Positions 26,657 through 36,032 of a DNA stretch of 64,000 nt are shown here, piece by piece; the stretch's first letter is position 1; the number at the start of each line of letters is the position of its first letter. Under the pieces are notes generated by a model, which ran no database searches, was not told where the DNA came from, and was given only the letters and a program-made list of their open reading frames with translations. Source of the stretch: a virus. The stretch spans positions 1-64,000 of IMG/VR virus record IMGVR_UViG_3300028883_000044. One strand, given 5' to 3'. The translations under genes were made by a program, and so were the position numbers.

Positions 26657-27145
26657 TTATTTATTTTTTTCTTCCCTAAGTAATCTTCCGATTTCTTTAG
26701 GGCTTAAAGTATCTTTAGTATTCTTAACAAAGTTTGGAACATTCAGAGAAGCACTGGATTCATTCTTCTTCGCAAACCCAACTAACTCTTGGATGAAAAA
26801 GTCAATGGAAGTATCTTCCATAGCCATAAACATATCACGTTTCTCGTCAAAATATTTATCATCCATTTCCAAACCAGCTTCTGAGAACTTATCTTTAATT
26901 GATTTAAATTTAAGTGCGTCTGCTTCCCTTGCTTCTGCTTCTGTTTTAAAGGTTTCTAATTCTACAGTTTTTTCTTGTAGTTCTTCAAACTCTTTATTCT
27001 TAGCAGTAAGCTCGGCTGTAATTCTTTCAATTTCAGAATCCTTCTCGCCAACTACTTTTTCAAAATCGGCAATAGAAGCTTTGGATTTATTTATATCTTC
27101 TTTCAGTGATTCGTACTCCCTTTCTGAAATTTCAACTGTATCCAT
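26657..27145 (-). CDS. Scaffold protein from an internal start, 162 aa
   Basis: An in-frame ATG (Met193 of the protease-scaffold protein, at 27145) lies 11 bases after a perfect GGAGG at 27157-27161, a site that otherwise only encodes Glu-Val. It would give the coiled-coil scaffold part alone, as in lambda C/Nu3 and many herpes-like systems. The site is the sequence evidence; production of the short form is inference. Confidence 0.65.
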   Translation of the reverse strand: MDTVEISEREYESLKEDINKSKASIADFEKVVGEKDSEIERITAELTAKNKEFEELQEKTVELETFKTEAEAREADALKFKSIKDKFSEAGLEMDDKYFDEKRDMFMAMEDTSIDFFIQELVGFAKKNESSASLNVPNFVKNTKDTLSPKEIGRLLREEKNK

Positions 27146-27721
27146 TTTTTTATTAACCTCCGATTTATTTTTCTGAGCAAGTGCTAATACTGGAGTTCTC
27201 CCCTCGTAAGCGGGGACTCCCACAAGTGTTGCCGCATTCATTGAAACACCTCTAAGAATTTGTATTCCACTTTCTGACTCAGATTCTGTATAATTTAATT
27301 CCCATGAAATATTTAAATTATCTTTATTATTATAAAGATGTTTAAGTAAGTTAACATCTTCGGGTCTTTCACTAGCCCAAAGAGCAGCTAATCCGATAAT
27401 CTTATTACCTTCTATAGATAAATTAGTTATAACGCCTATAGGAAAAGCTTCGGCGTGCCCTTCGCTTATCTTACCTGCGGCTACTTTCAGGGGCATATTT
27501 ATCCCTGAACGAATAACATTATTGAATTCTTCTTTAGGAATCTGCTGTTTATTACCATTAGGCACATCATCTAACAATACAAACTTCATCCAACTAACAT
27601 TAGGATTAACAGTGATACCAGCTTGCGTATAGTTTTCTCCATTCTCCTTAATTAATTCTAACTGTTCTGACAGAATAATGTTAGTTTTTATAGTATCATT
27701 CACCTTTTTCGTCTTTTTCAT
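26657..27721 (-). CDS. Prohead protease fused to scaffold, 354 aa
   Basis: The N-terminal 185 residues look like a capsid maturation protease: an ISEGHAEAFPIGVI segment with His89 and NISWELNY with Ser139, the expected His and Ser of the herpesvirus-type phage protease fold. A coiled-coil, Glu/Lys-rich domain (about 195-290) and a helical C-terminus (SPKEIGRLLREE) follow, typical of scaffolds. Such protease-scaffold fusions are cleaved during capsid maturation. It overlaps the portal gene by 26 bases. An internal start within it likely yields scaffold alone. Confidence 0.82.
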   Translation of the reverse strand: MKKTKKVNDTIKTNIILSEQLELIKENGENYTQAGITVNPNVSWMKFVLLDDVPNGNKQQIPKEEFNNVIRSGINMPLKVAAGKISEGHAEAFPIGVITNLSIEGNKIIGLAALWASERPEDVNLLKHLYNNKDNLNISWELNYTESESESGIQILRGVSMNAATLVGVPAYEGRTPVLALAQKNKSEVNKKMDTVEISEREYESLKEDINKSKASIADFEKVVGEKDSEIERITAELTAKNKEFEELQEKTVELETFKTEAEAREADALKFKSIKDKFSEAGLEMDDKYFDEKRDMFMAMEDTSIDFFIQELVGFAKKNESSASLNVPNFVKNTKDTLSPKEIGRLLREEKNK

Positions 27722-29201
27722 CTACTTTCTCTCCTTCATTATTATCTGGAACATTGGAATGTGGGACTGGACTAAAAGCTTCCAATCCATTTACTTCTAT
27801 AAAGTTTTGCTCTTCTAATCGTTTATCCGCTTCCTTTGTCCAGTTATATCCAAGAACTTCTACTAAGGAATCTCTAGAGATATTGCCCTGCTCATATAGT
27901 TTTGTAAGCATTTCAAAGAAGTTTGAAAAGTCAGTTAGATTTATAGGTTTAAATCTAAACAAGGGTGCTTTAGAAAATTTATTCATATCTACTATATTAT
28001 CTATAATATCCTGAATAAAGTACTCTAACTTTTCTCTAATATTATCCATTGTTTTTATTGGAGATAACATTGCATATGAAGCATCAGAAGTGCCTGTCTT
28101 TTCTACCTCACCTGTCACAAGTATTCTAGGAAAACCAAATGCGTATAATATATCTTTATTTATACTATCATATTTACTATCACTAAGTAAAGCTTCAACA
28201 TTTGGATATACCCATTCTATATTAAGTGTATGATTACCAAAAAGTTGAAAAACTCTTTCAACATTTTTATTAGAAGAATCTCTCCATAACATTTGAGTTC
28301 GTAAATCCTCTAGTTGCTTTTCATTTTCTTCGACTAATGGAAAATCTTTATCACCTAATTTTACCAATTGAATAGCACTAATAACTCTTGAAGCTATGGA
28401 ATAATCCATCTTTCTAAGATTTCTTTTATGTTTTAAAGATTCTAACGCTGGATATAAATAAGGTATTGGATATGTTTCACTAGACATTCTACGTCTTTCT
28501 ATAACAAGTGGGTTATCTAGTAATATTTTGGTTTCCCCATTATTCACCTTTTTAACAAACTCTGGATACATTATTAATAATTGTTCATATAAATCTTTAT
28601 CAACTTCCCCTGTAGAATACTTACCTTCATTTTTAATAAAGAAAATTATTTCATCTGGTACTTCAACAAAATAACTACTCTTTGAAGATACGAAACTTCT
28701 TTTAATAGTTATTGTTGCAGAATCTCTTACCCACATATCTGTAGGTAAAGTTAAAGCAGATTTCTTTTTTATACCATAATCCCTTAACTGTTTTCCTTTA
28801 ACTGCTGTGTAATGTATCTCCGGAATAACTAAACCAGTTAGTAAGTATTCTAACGCACATTCTTCTATAAATTGTTGAATATCTCTTTTGATAGCTTCGA
28901 ATGCTCTGAATTCATTTTCCTTCATTCCATTAGAAAAGAATTCCAAATCTGTTATACCAATCTCTATTAACTTATTAACAACAGTTGAAGCTAAAGGGTC
29001 TCGTTGATAAAAGAATCTGCATAACTCTAATACTTTTTTATATTTATTTAAATCTTCTACATGGAATTTATCTACATCAGTAGAATCCCAATAGAAACCG
29101 CCCCCAGTAAAATCAGTACTAATATCCATAAAGGCGGCTTTAGCCGTTCCTAACTTTATAACACTATCTTTTTCTTTATCTATATTTTTTTCTTTTTCCA
29201 T
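27696..29201 (-). CDS. Portal protein, 501 aa
   Basis: Pattern of a phage portal (SPP1/HK97-like): DKFHVEDLNKYKKVLELC at the N-terminus, IPYLYPALESLKHKRNLRK, and a C-terminal helical clip region. Portals form the dodecameric ring through which DNA enters. Placed between the large terminase and the prohead protease, which fits exactly. I chose the ATG at 29201, six bases after AAGGTGG; the stop of the terminase gene overlaps it in TAATG. A GTG at 29210 would precede it inside the SD. Confidence 0.88.
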   Translation of the reverse strand: MEKEKNIDKEKDSVIKLGTAKAAFMDISTDFTGGGFYWDSTDVDKFHVEDLNKYKKVLELCRFFYQRDPLASTVVNKLIEIGITDLEFFSNGMKENEFRAFEAIKRDIQQFIEECALEYLLTGLVIPEIHYTAVKGKQLRDYGIKKKSALTLPTDMWVRDSATITIKRSFVSSKSSYFVEVPDEIIFFIKNEGKYSTGEVDKDLYEQLLIMYPEFVKKVNNGETKILLDNPLVIERRRMSSETYPIPYLYPALESLKHKRNLRKMDYSIASRVISAIQLVKLGDKDFPLVEENEKQLEDLRTQMLWRDSSNKNVERVFQLFGNHTLNIEWVYPNVEALLSDSKYDSINKDILYAFGFPRILVTGEVEKTGTSDASYAMLSPIKTMDNIREKLEYFIQDIIDNIVDMNKFSKAPLFRFKPINLTDFSNFFEMLTKLYEQGNISRDSLVEVLGYNWTKEADKRLEEQNFIEVNGLEAFSPVPHSNVPDNNEGEKVDEKDEKGE

Positions 29202-30742
29202 TATAACCACCTTGGGGCTAAAAGTTTTCTAGACTTTCTTAATAATACTAATTCATTTGCTTGATGGTAAGCAAGTATTCCACAAAGCATTGCGGCTGTA
29301 AAATGATCTTCTCCCTTTTTGCCTCCTTTTGTAGTAAGTGTTTTATATACAACCATTCCTGTTGGACCTTTTGTATAAGTCATTCTTTCAAGTTCTGAAA
29401 TTAATTCTAAATCCGTTGAAGAATAGACTATCCTATGATTATTGGAATACTCCTGTAAGAGAGAAACAGAGTAGGGTTTTACTTTTTCAGATACTTCGTT
29501 ACCTTCCGTATCTAATCCTACAGCTATTGAAGCACTGAAATTCACAGGAACTACACGCTTATCATAATTTTTATTTATGTATTCATTATCCGATTGCATA
29601 TGATGTACTGTAGCTTTTCCTGAACTACCCTCATCAATACCTATTAACATTGGTCTGAATTTACTATCTAAATAATCTATGATTTTTTCTTGAATAGGAT
29701 AAGATACTTTTGATAGTTTTATTCTGCAATGGATTCTGAACTCTCCACTAGTTGTTTGATTGAAAACAACTATAGCGGTAGGTTCTGTATAACCTAAGTC
29801 TATACCTATAAGCGAACCAATACTATCTGAAGGAAGTGATGGAATTAAAGATAACTTACTTGTATACTGAGATAAATCACCTTTTAAAGATACTCCATCT
29901 AAATTTGTTTTGTATACTGGATATGTTTGAATTGAAAACAGACGCCTATCAAAAACAGAAAATGTAGGGTTACCATGCCTACCTAAAACTAAATGGATAT
30001 AATCTTCTCCGTCTTTACCACCATATTGTTTTATATTTCTAACCTCGTCATCCTCAGAATATCTTGGGTTTTCATGTGCACTGATTCTATGTTTAGTAAA
30101 CTTATCATCTACTTCATCTGCAAAATACAATACATTATTTTCCCTCAATCCTGTAGGAACACCTGATACCATAAGTTTAAAACCTTCTACCCATGTATTC
30201 AAAGTAGGTAACAATTCTATCCAAGTACCCCAAGGATAAAATCCGGCTTCATCTAGCATTATCATAGGAGTGTGCATACCAACAACATTTGCACCTGTAC
30301 CACTTTGACCAGCTATACGACAATCCAGCATAGTTCCATTTAATAATCTAATAGTAAAACTTGAAGAATTAATTCCTTTCTTTGGATTAATAAAGTTCTT
30401 TAAAAAAGAATTTCCTCTTAGTTTCTGGGTAAGTAAATTAAATACTGGCTCTAAGTGTACTCTATTAGGTACTGTATATGCAATATACTCTGTTCCATAT
30501 ACTCTATTTATTAGTACCCATAGAATAATTTCTGAAATACTTTGCGTTTTACCGACAGCACGTCCACAACATAGTGCTACATAAGAATTAAAATCACATA
30601 TAAATTCTCTCTGATATAGAGTTAATTCCCAGTCCTGTCTCTCATTATCTATATTATTTTCAAACTCTGCAAACATCAGAGGATGTTGTATAACTTCTAG
30701 TATAGCCATTTCCTCGTAGGAAAGTTTTTCTACAATAGCCAT
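29201..30742 (-). CDS. Terminase large subunit, 513 aa
   Basis: ATPase motifs are visible: Walker A GRAVGKT at residues 60-66 and Walker B IMLDEA at 161-166. The C-terminal nuclease has acidic residues in GIDLGYTEP (Asp315), IGIDEGSSGK (Asp370) and GEDHFTAAM (Asp479). It pumps and cuts DNA at the portal. The gene precedes the portal gene, as usual, and its product matches terminases of ~510 aa. The order of small and large terminase is less clear: no certain small subunit is seen, only the 217-aa zinc protein just upstream. Confidence 0.93.
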   Translation of the reverse strand: MAIVEKLSYEEMAILEVIQHPLMFAEFENNIDNERQDWELTLYQREFICDFNSYVALCCGRAVGKTQSISEIILWVLINRVYGTEYIAYTVPNRVHLEPVFNLLTQKLRGNSFLKNFINPKKGINSSSFTIRLLNGTMLDCRIAGQSGTGANVVGMHTPMIMLDEAGFYPWGTWIELLPTLNTWVEGFKLMVSGVPTGLRENNVLYFADEVDDKFTKHRISAHENPRYSEDDEVRNIKQYGGKDGEDYIHLVLGRHGNPTFSVFDRRLFSIQTYPVYKTNLDGVSLKGDLSQYTSKLSLIPSLPSDSIGSLIGIDLGYTEPTAIVVFNQTTSGEFRIHCRIKLSKVSYPIQEKIIDYLDSKFRPMLIGIDEGSSGKATVHHMQSDNEYINKNYDKRVVPVNFSASIAVGLDTEGNEVSEKVKPYSVSLLQEYSNNHRIVYSSTDLELISELERMTYTKGPTGMVVYKTLTTKGGKKGEDHFTAAMLCGILAYHQANELVLLRKSRKLLAPRWL

Positions 30743-30743
30743 G

Positions 30744-31397
30744 TTAGAACTCCGGAACCGCTTCTATATTTTTCATCCCATTCTCTACTAATTCGGGATA
30801 AGTTAAAATGACCTTTTCATCACACCTATCACAATAAAACCAAAACTTATTCTTAGAAGATTCTGGATATAGTACCCAAACACTTCCAATAAACATTTTG
30901 CATTTAGGGCAGAAAACTCTAGCGTATCTAGATTCATAAAATTGTTTAGCTCTATCTTTTAAATTATCTATGTAAGCAAGTACTGATTCTTCTCTGTCAC
31001 CTTTTCGTATACGTCTAGTTATTTTTAAATCTTCCTGCATTTTAGAAATATCAGCTCTAAGATTATTCATTATACTTGAAACTTTTCTAATCTGTTCAAT
31101 TTCATTAGATTCGCTGTTACCCATCATATCTCTTTGTAGCCGATAAGTATACTGTTCATAATCTTCTAAGGCAATCATTGAACGAATCAATGAATCTAAA
31201 GTACCCATATCATTTACTTTCAAATCATCTATATCATAATCTTCACTAAAACTTTTTAATCTTTCTTGTACCCTTGTTTCAAACTCTTTACTTTTTAAAC
31301 TTTTATCTTCAATCTTTCTATAAATAATATCAAACTCTTCGTCAGATAGCTCTTGATACTGTCTTAAATTCCTTACACTCTCCTTACTCTTAGCCAT
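30744..31397 (-). CDS. Zinc-ribbon protein upstream of terminase, 217 aa
   Basis: The first two thirds are helical and charged, with acidic and Lys/Arg-rich stretches. The last third holds FCPKCKMF and CDRCDEK, two CxxC pairs spaced as in a zinc ribbon. Ends one base before the terminase gene, so a role in packaging (small terminase or packaging accessory) is plausible, but no small-terminase helix-turn-helix was recognised. The sequence alone allows only zinc-binding, probably nucleic-acid-associated protein. Confidence 0.6.
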   Translation of the reverse strand: MAKSKESVRNLRQYQELSDEEFDIIYRKIEDKSLKSKEFETRVQERLKSFSEDYDIDDLKVNDMGTLDSLIRSMIALEDYEQYTYRLQRDMMGNSESNEIEQIRKVSSIMNNLRADISKMQEDLKITRRIRKGDREESVLAYIDNLKDRAKQFYESRYARVFCPKCKMFIGSVWVLYPESSKNKFWFYCDRCDEKVILTYPELVENGMKNIEAVPEF

Positions 31398-32301
31398 GTC
31401 TGCACCTCCAGTAATTAATTATATGGGGTTCTAACCACCTTGTTTGAATATTTATTTCAGATGGTAAATCTAATCCAGAAGTTAATGGATAAACATTCCC
31501 ATTGTAAGGCAAAGAGTAAGTTTCTTTCCCAGGCAATCCTCCCCACTTACCTATATAATAATTCTTATTCATTTCAAAATACTGTGGATCAGAACCGCCA
31601 GAACCTTCATGTATAGTTCTACTCCAAAAATGGAAATAGTAAGCATTTTTTAATTTACAAGCATACTTACTAAGTCCTTTTAAATATCCCCTAAAAGCAT
31701 AATCGTTATCTTCAAAATAGGCTGGATAGAAATTTGTATCTATATAACCTATTGTTTCAAATACCTTTTTAGAAACCAAACCCATATTATGAACGTCTAT
31801 TATATCAAACTTACCTACTAAGATTTCTTCTGAATAACCTTTAAATAATTCCCAAGGCTTTTTCTCTAAATTTTTTATTATATATTTATTAGTATTGATG
31901 TTTGATTTTATTTGCGGATAATATTCTAATAATTTTTTTATACTCAATTCACTTGCTGTTACCCAATGATAACCTAAATCAGCTTGTTTTATTAATGAGT
32001 CTATACTATAAGGATAAGCTATAATATCATTTCCTATAATAATAAGATATTCATAATTATTATTTATAAAAGCATAATCATACAGATCATTCAAAGATGC
32101 AGGAAATCCTTTGTTCTCAGAATGTCTTATACTTCTGATATTATTCTTATCTACCCACTTTTTAGTTGGTGTGTCTGTAGGCTTGCCATCAACTATTAAA
32201 AAATCAAATGCCGATTTTGTTGTATTTTTTATAGATTCATAAGCCAATTTACTATAAGTTAAATTACCATAAGTAACCATGCCTATTAATGTTTTCGCCA
32301 A
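31390..32301 (-). CDS. Family 2 glycosyltransferase, 303 aa
   Basis: GT-A fold pattern: GMVTYGNLTYSKLAYESI, LIVDGKPTD, then YLIIIGNDIIAY (metal-binding site D-I) and YPAYFEDNDYAFRGYLKG, which resembles the ED acceptor-binding motif of GT2 enzymes. The start is a TTG at 32301, ten bases after GGAGGAGG; the first ATG lies inside the first beta-strand and would remove it. It is the last gene of the sugar cassette, next to the zinc-ribbon protein. Confidence 0.83.
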   Translation of the reverse strand: MAKTLIGMVTYGNLTYSKLAYESIKNTTKSAFDFLIVDGKPTDTPTKKWVDKNNIRSIRHSENKGFPASLNDLYDYAFINNNYEYLIIIGNDIIAYPYSIDSLIKQADLGYHWVTASELSIKKLLEYYPQIKSNINTNKYIIKNLEKKPWELFKGYSEEILVGKFDIIDVHNMGLVSKKVFETIGYIDTNFYPAYFEDNDYAFRGYLKGLSKYACKLKNAYYFHFWSRTIHEGSGGSDPQYFEMNKNYYIGKWGGLPGKETYSLPYNGNVYPLTSGLDLPSEINIQTRWLEPHIINYWRCRHG

Positions 32302-33185
32302 ATTTCAATTTCCTCCTCCATCCTGTTAACAATTCTATTTACATCTGTTACATTACTCCAAGTTTTCCTAGCATTTGTTTTAATATTGTATAGTAAATTA
32401 GAACCTTCCAAAGTTCTGCAAAAAGATAAGAAGAAAAAATCTTCCCTATTATAGTTATCTTTTACCTGAGTAAAAACGTAAGGTCCAGAACTTCTACCTA
32501 TAACACCATTACAGTATGTACTTAAATAACTTATCTCATTTAAGTCTTTATTATTTGGTGCTTTTATTATATCTTCTGTATAAACAACATTATCTAACAA
32601 TAGTGTGCTAAACTTTTGAGTAAGTATAAATACAATATCTGGATATTTTTTAGCTATTGAATATATAGGTTTATCAAAATTAAAATTAACTGCTTGATCT
32701 GAACTAGCAAACCCGTTGCTTACCAAAATCTTTTTTCTAGGTTCATTATCTACAAACTTATCTATATTATCCAGTAACTTATTATCCAAAAGTAAATAGT
32801 TTATTGTTGGTGTATAGTGATAAATATCTTTATCAAACCATCTACCATATCCAATATTTTCAAAAATATCATTAAACATATCTTTAAATTTAAAGAGAGC
32901 ACATCCTATCCCTGGCAAAACATATTTTGATTCTAAACCTATCCATGTATTTATATATAGATTATTATTAATAATATCAAAATGTTTTCCAAAAGGACAT
33001 GTCTTACTAACCTTCTCATAATATAAATTAGGGACATCTTGCAAAAGTAATTTTCCGTGCGGATGTTGATATATAACTTTATCAACATTCACAACACGCA
33101 TAGTATCTGAAACAAACTGTTTAGAGTTGAAGATGTCCCCATTACCATAAATATTAAAAAATATTAGATTTTTAAATTTTAACAT
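32286..33185 (-). CDS. Putative glycosyltransferase of the sugar cassette, about 299 aa
   Basis: Starts with a Rossmann-like strand (FKNLIFFNIYGNGDIFNSK), contains RKKILVSNGF and KKYPDIVFILTQKF, and ends in YNREDFFFLSFCRTL, a two-domain GT-B-like layout. No certain family. It overlaps both neighbours in the cassette. The ATG at 33185 is preceded only by a weak GGAAG; a GTG-like longer frame begins at 33215. I infer a transferase from context more than motif. Confidence 0.55.
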   Translation of the reverse strand: MLKFKNLIFFNIYGNGDIFNSKQFVSDTMRVVNVDKVIYQHPHGKLLLQDVPNLYYEKVSKTCPFGKHFDIINNNLYINTWIGLESKYVLPGIGCALFKFKDMFNDIFENIGYGRWFDKDIYHYTPTINYLLLDNKLLDNIDKFVDNEPRKKILVSNGFASSDQAVNFNFDKPIYSIAKKYPDIVFILTQKFSTLLLDNVVYTEDIIKAPNNKDLNEISYLSTYCNGVIGRSSGPYVFTQVKDNYNREDFFFLSFCRTLEGSNLLYNIKTNARKTWSNVTDVNRIVNRMEEEIEIWRKH

Positions 33186-34275
33186 TTTTAGAAAATTCTT
33201 CCACAACTTCGGCAATATATTCTTGCTGACTATATGTTAATTCTGGATAGCTTGGAAGAATTATTACCTCCTTGTTTAGTAGTTTAGCAGAATCTTCTTT
33301 GCCTTTAAACTTTTCTTGCAAATGTTTATGATAAGATACAGGGTAAAATAAAGGTCGAGTTTCTATATTCCTATCTTTAAAAAATCTATACGCATCATCA
33401 TAATTAGAGTTTCCTCTAATTCTAATTCCAAACATCCAGTTAGAATGTTTAGTATTTACAACTTCTATTTGAAATCTAACTTTAGGATTCTTTCTTAATA
33501 ATTTTCTATACCGACTAAATACTATATCCTTCTTATGAGCTATCTCTGGATAATCTTCTATTTGAGCATATAACATAGAAGCACTAACATTATTCAATCT
33601 ATAATTATATCCGAGTTCATCATGTATAAATTTTTTTTCTGTTTGACCTTGACCAAATATCTTTCGAGCATAGTCATAAATTTCTTTATACTTAGTTACA
33701 AAAGCACCGCCTTCTCCACAAGTTATATTTTTATTTCCAAAAAAAGAAAATGTGGAAAATACAGACTCTGTCCCAGCATGGTTAGAATTATAATAACCAC
33801 CAAAAGCTTCGCAAGCATCTTCGAAAATAATTTTATCTGGAAACATTTCTTTTAGCCTATAAACATTTATAACATTACCTAAATTATGTGTTACATAGAT
33901 AGCGTCAAATTCTTTTTGTTTTTCTAATAAATGTCTAGTGCTCATATTCCAAGAACTTAGGCTTGCATCTATAGGAACAAACTCGTAATCAAAATTATCA
34001 TACAATAATGAATTCCATACAGACACATAAACATTATTAGGAACAGCTATACGCTTTACTTGCGGATAAAATTTATGTAAACACTTAATCATTAAATGAT
34101 TAGCTACTGTACCATTACTTGTAAGTAAAACATAATCACTATCTATAAATCGTTTTAGTTTATCCGTAGCAAAATCTACATACATACCATTAGAAGAAAT
34201 CCAACCACTCCTAATTGCACTTTCACCAAACTTAATTAGCCTTTCCGTTATATAGGGTTTATATACGGGTATCAT
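33172..34275 (-). CDS. DegT/DnrJ/EryC1-type sugar aminotransferase, 367 aa
   Basis: PLP-dependent aminotransferase family that converts nucleotide-linked keto sugars to amino sugars. Visible motifs: VYKPYITERLIKFGESAI at the start, LTSNGTVANHLMIKCL, DACEAFGGYY, FFGNKNITCGEGGAF (with the PLP-binding Lys) and ETRPLFYPVSYH. The start overlaps the upstream stop in ATGA. No nucleotidyltransferase or 4,6-dehydratase gene is in the window, so the substrate should be supplied by the host (inference). Confidence 0.9.
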   Translation of the reverse strand: MIPVYKPYITERLIKFGESAIRSGWISSNGMYVDFATDKLKRFIDSDYVLLTSNGTVANHLMIKCLHKFYPQVKRIAVPNNVYVSVWNSLLYDNFDYEFVPIDASLSSWNMSTRHLLEKQKEFDAIYVTHNLGNVINVYRLKEMFPDKIIFEDACEAFGGYYNSNHAGTESVFSTFSFFGNKNITCGEGGAFVTKYKEIYDYARKIFGQGQTEKKFIHDELGYNYRLNNVSASMLYAQIEDYPEIAHKKDIVFSRYRKLLRKNPKVRFQIEVVNTKHSNWMFGIRIRGNSNYDDAYRFFKDRNIETRPLFYPVSYHKHLQEKFKGKEDSAKLLNKEVIILPSYPELTYSQQEYIAEVVEEFSKNVKI

Positions 34276-34817
34276 AATGTAGCTACTACTATATCATCTT
34301 TGGCTAAATTACTATTTTCGTAAATAATAGAATATTCAGGATTGATAACTTTTAACATTCTTATAATTCTATGTTCTGTTACATTTTTCCATTCATTTAT
34401 ACTACCCATTAAACTTCTATTATTGACTAAAATAGTATGTATATTTAATTTATGACTACGAATAATATCTAACTCATTTACTAAAGGCATTGTAGCAATT
34501 CCCTTCTTTTTATTTAAGGCTGGGAAAGTATAACTATCTAACCAAAATGTAACTGGTACATCAATATTATCTATAAGTTTTTCTAATACCTCTAAAGAAT
34601 CTCCGTAGTAAAGTTTTACTTTTGTATTATTAGAGAATTTCTTTTTGGCTTTTGTATAATAAGGTTTATAAACTTCTATTGAATATATTTTTGAAAAACT
34701 TTTACAACCCAAAGCAGTTGCTACACCACCACCTAAGTAAGTTCCCGTTTCTACAAAAATACTATTCGGATATTTATTCAAAACACTAACAGGTAAACTC
34801 ATTGAATTATTCTCCAT
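34272..34817 (-). CDS. Putative SAM-dependent methyltransferase, 181 aa
   Basis: The SFVETGTYLGGGVATAL segment and YYGDSLEVLEKLI fit the SAM-binding Rossmann fold of small-molecule methyltransferases related to TylF/FkbM. Lies between the DegT aminotransferase and another methyltransferase and shares an ATGA overlap. Probably methylates a sugar or glycan of the same pathway. Confidence 0.7.
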   Translation of the reverse strand: MENNSMSLPVSVLNKYPNSIFVETGTYLGGGVATALGCKSFSKIYSIEVYKPYYTKAKKKFSNNTKVKLYYGDSLEVLEKLIDNIDVPVTFWLDSYTFPALNKKKGIATMPLVNELDIIRSHKLNIHTILVNNRSLMGSINEWKNVTEHRIIRMLKVINPEYSIIYENSNLAKDDIVVATL

Positions 34818-34818
34818 T

Positions 34819-35409
34819 CTAATTATCCTTCCTTGTGGCTGTCATATTATAGTGTAAGGGTTGTGGTTTTACAGTTGAGCAGTCATAATAAATTGTATCA
34901 AATTTAATATTGTAAAAATCTTTTTCAAACATGGCTCTCAATCCCATTTCAGAGAATCGCCAAAAATCAGGAAAGGGTTGATGTAGCCTAAAATAAAATG
35001 GAGTGGATAAATATAACCTACCTTCCGGTTTTATTAAGTAAGCTAAAATCTCAGGCACTTCAAACGCACGTTTAACATGCTCTATCACATCTAAAATTAA
35101 AACAGTATCAAATTCTTCTAAGTTAAAGGCTTTATAAGCTTCCTCTATTCCTATATTATAATCTACGTCTGCTTTTTCATAAGGGTCTATAGAAGTATAT
35201 ACGCACCCTTTTTGTTCTATTGTTTCTTGTGTATTTACATAAAAACATTTTATAGGAACAAACTCATAAACCATTGGACCTACTTCTAAAACATTTCCTG
35301 TTACTTCTTCGAAAATAGTTTTCGTAATAAAGTCATAAATGTGTTTTCGTATATCAACGGTAGGTACATCTATTGGTTTCTCTCCTAATTTATTTTCGGC
35401 TATTTCCAT
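34819..35409 (-). CDS. SAM-dependent methyltransferase, 196 aa
   Basis: Motif I reads TGNVLEVGPMVYEF (E/D-x-G-x-G type). VLILDVIEHVKRAFEVPE is the typical acidic post-motif II/III of the Methyltransf_11 class, and PEGRLYLSTPFYFRLHQPFPDFWRF is a characteristic substrate-proximal segment. Methylation of a sugar, probably in the neighbouring cassette. The SD is GGAGAGGAT upstream of ATG. Confidence 0.78.
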   Translation of the reverse strand: MEIAENKLGEKPIDVPTVDIRKHIYDFITKTIFEEVTGNVLEVGPMVYEFVPIKCFYVNTQETIEQKGCVYTSIDPYEKADVDYNIGIEEAYKAFNLEEFDTVLILDVIEHVKRAFEVPEILAYLIKPEGRLYLSTPFYFRLHQPFPDFWRFSEMGLRAMFEKDFYNIKFDTIYYDCSTVKPQPLHYNMTATRKDN

Positions 35410-35418
35410 CCTCTCCTC

Positions 35419-35721
35419 CTAATATGACTTATGTTTTTGTTGTACAATTTTATTAACTTCTACAACCCTTTCGGCGGCTTGCTTTAGAAACTCTAACATT
35501 TTGAAATCTATCTCATCTATTAAATCATTTCTTTGCAAGTTTAAATCAATTCCTTTTTTAAATTGTTTGTATAATTCTTCCATACCTTCATCATTATAAT
35601 ATCTATTTTTAAATTCTTCAAATGACATATGTCTTATTTTATAAAACATTTCTTGAGCGTTCCACATTTTTAAATTTACTATAGATAATTTATCAACAAG
35701 GCTTCCAAGTGTATCACTCAT
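35419..35721 (-). CDS. Small helical protein, sugar-cassette member, 100 aa
   Basis: Helical, with SLVDKLSIVNLKMWNAQE and LNLQRNDLIDEID. The N-QRNDLIDEID ending recalls a short helical domain family found next to glycosyltransferases and polysaccharide genes (DUF4254-like), but I cannot confirm it. It sits between methyltransferase and HAD genes, with a 4-base overlap with the latter. Function unknown. Confidence 0.55.
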   Translation of the reverse strand: MSDTLGSLVDKLSIVNLKMWNAQEMFYKIRHMSFEEFKNRYYNDEGMEELYKQFKKGIDLNLQRNDLIDEIDFKMLEFLKQAAERVVEVNKIVQQKHKSY

Positions 35722-36032
35722 GCTTTTCTCCTAACTAATTCATCTAATTTTTCTAAATCCTCATAAGGATTACAGCTTCTATCATCTACCCAATAATCAT
35801 AATGTACTTTACCCATCATAAGTATATGGTAATTAACATTGTTATCCTTTAGCCATTTAGCTGTCATTTCATATTCTTGCCAACCTCTAGCTGTATATAT
35901 TATAATTGTATCTCCCCTATTATAAAGTCGATTAATATAACTTATAATAGTATAAACAGGTAAAGCTAAACTTCTTTCAAATGTCGGTTTTTCAGTACAT
36001 ATTGTACCATCTAAATCGAATACAAACTTCAT
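35718..36032 (-). CDS. HAD-type phosphatase of the sugar cassette, 104 aa
   Basis: Motif I is FDLDGTIC at residues 4-11, followed by IIIYTARGW (motif II, TAR) and YWVDDRSCNPYE (motif IV DD). This is the compact HAD layout of small sugar-phosphate phosphatases. It starts with ATG overlapping the stop of the 323-aa gene. Likely removes phosphate from a sugar-phosphate precursor. Confidence 0.82.
   Translation of the reverse strand: MKFVFDLDGTICTEKPTFERSLALPVYTIISYINRLYNRGDTIIIYTARGWQEYEMTAKWLKDNNVNYHILMMGKVHYDYWVDDRSCNPYEDLEKLDELVRRKA

Noticed and set aside
26793-27176. Plus-strand frame inside the protease-scaffold gene
   Set aside because: Antisense to the coiled-coil repeats, which leave long stop-free complements; Ser/Phe-rich with no SD.
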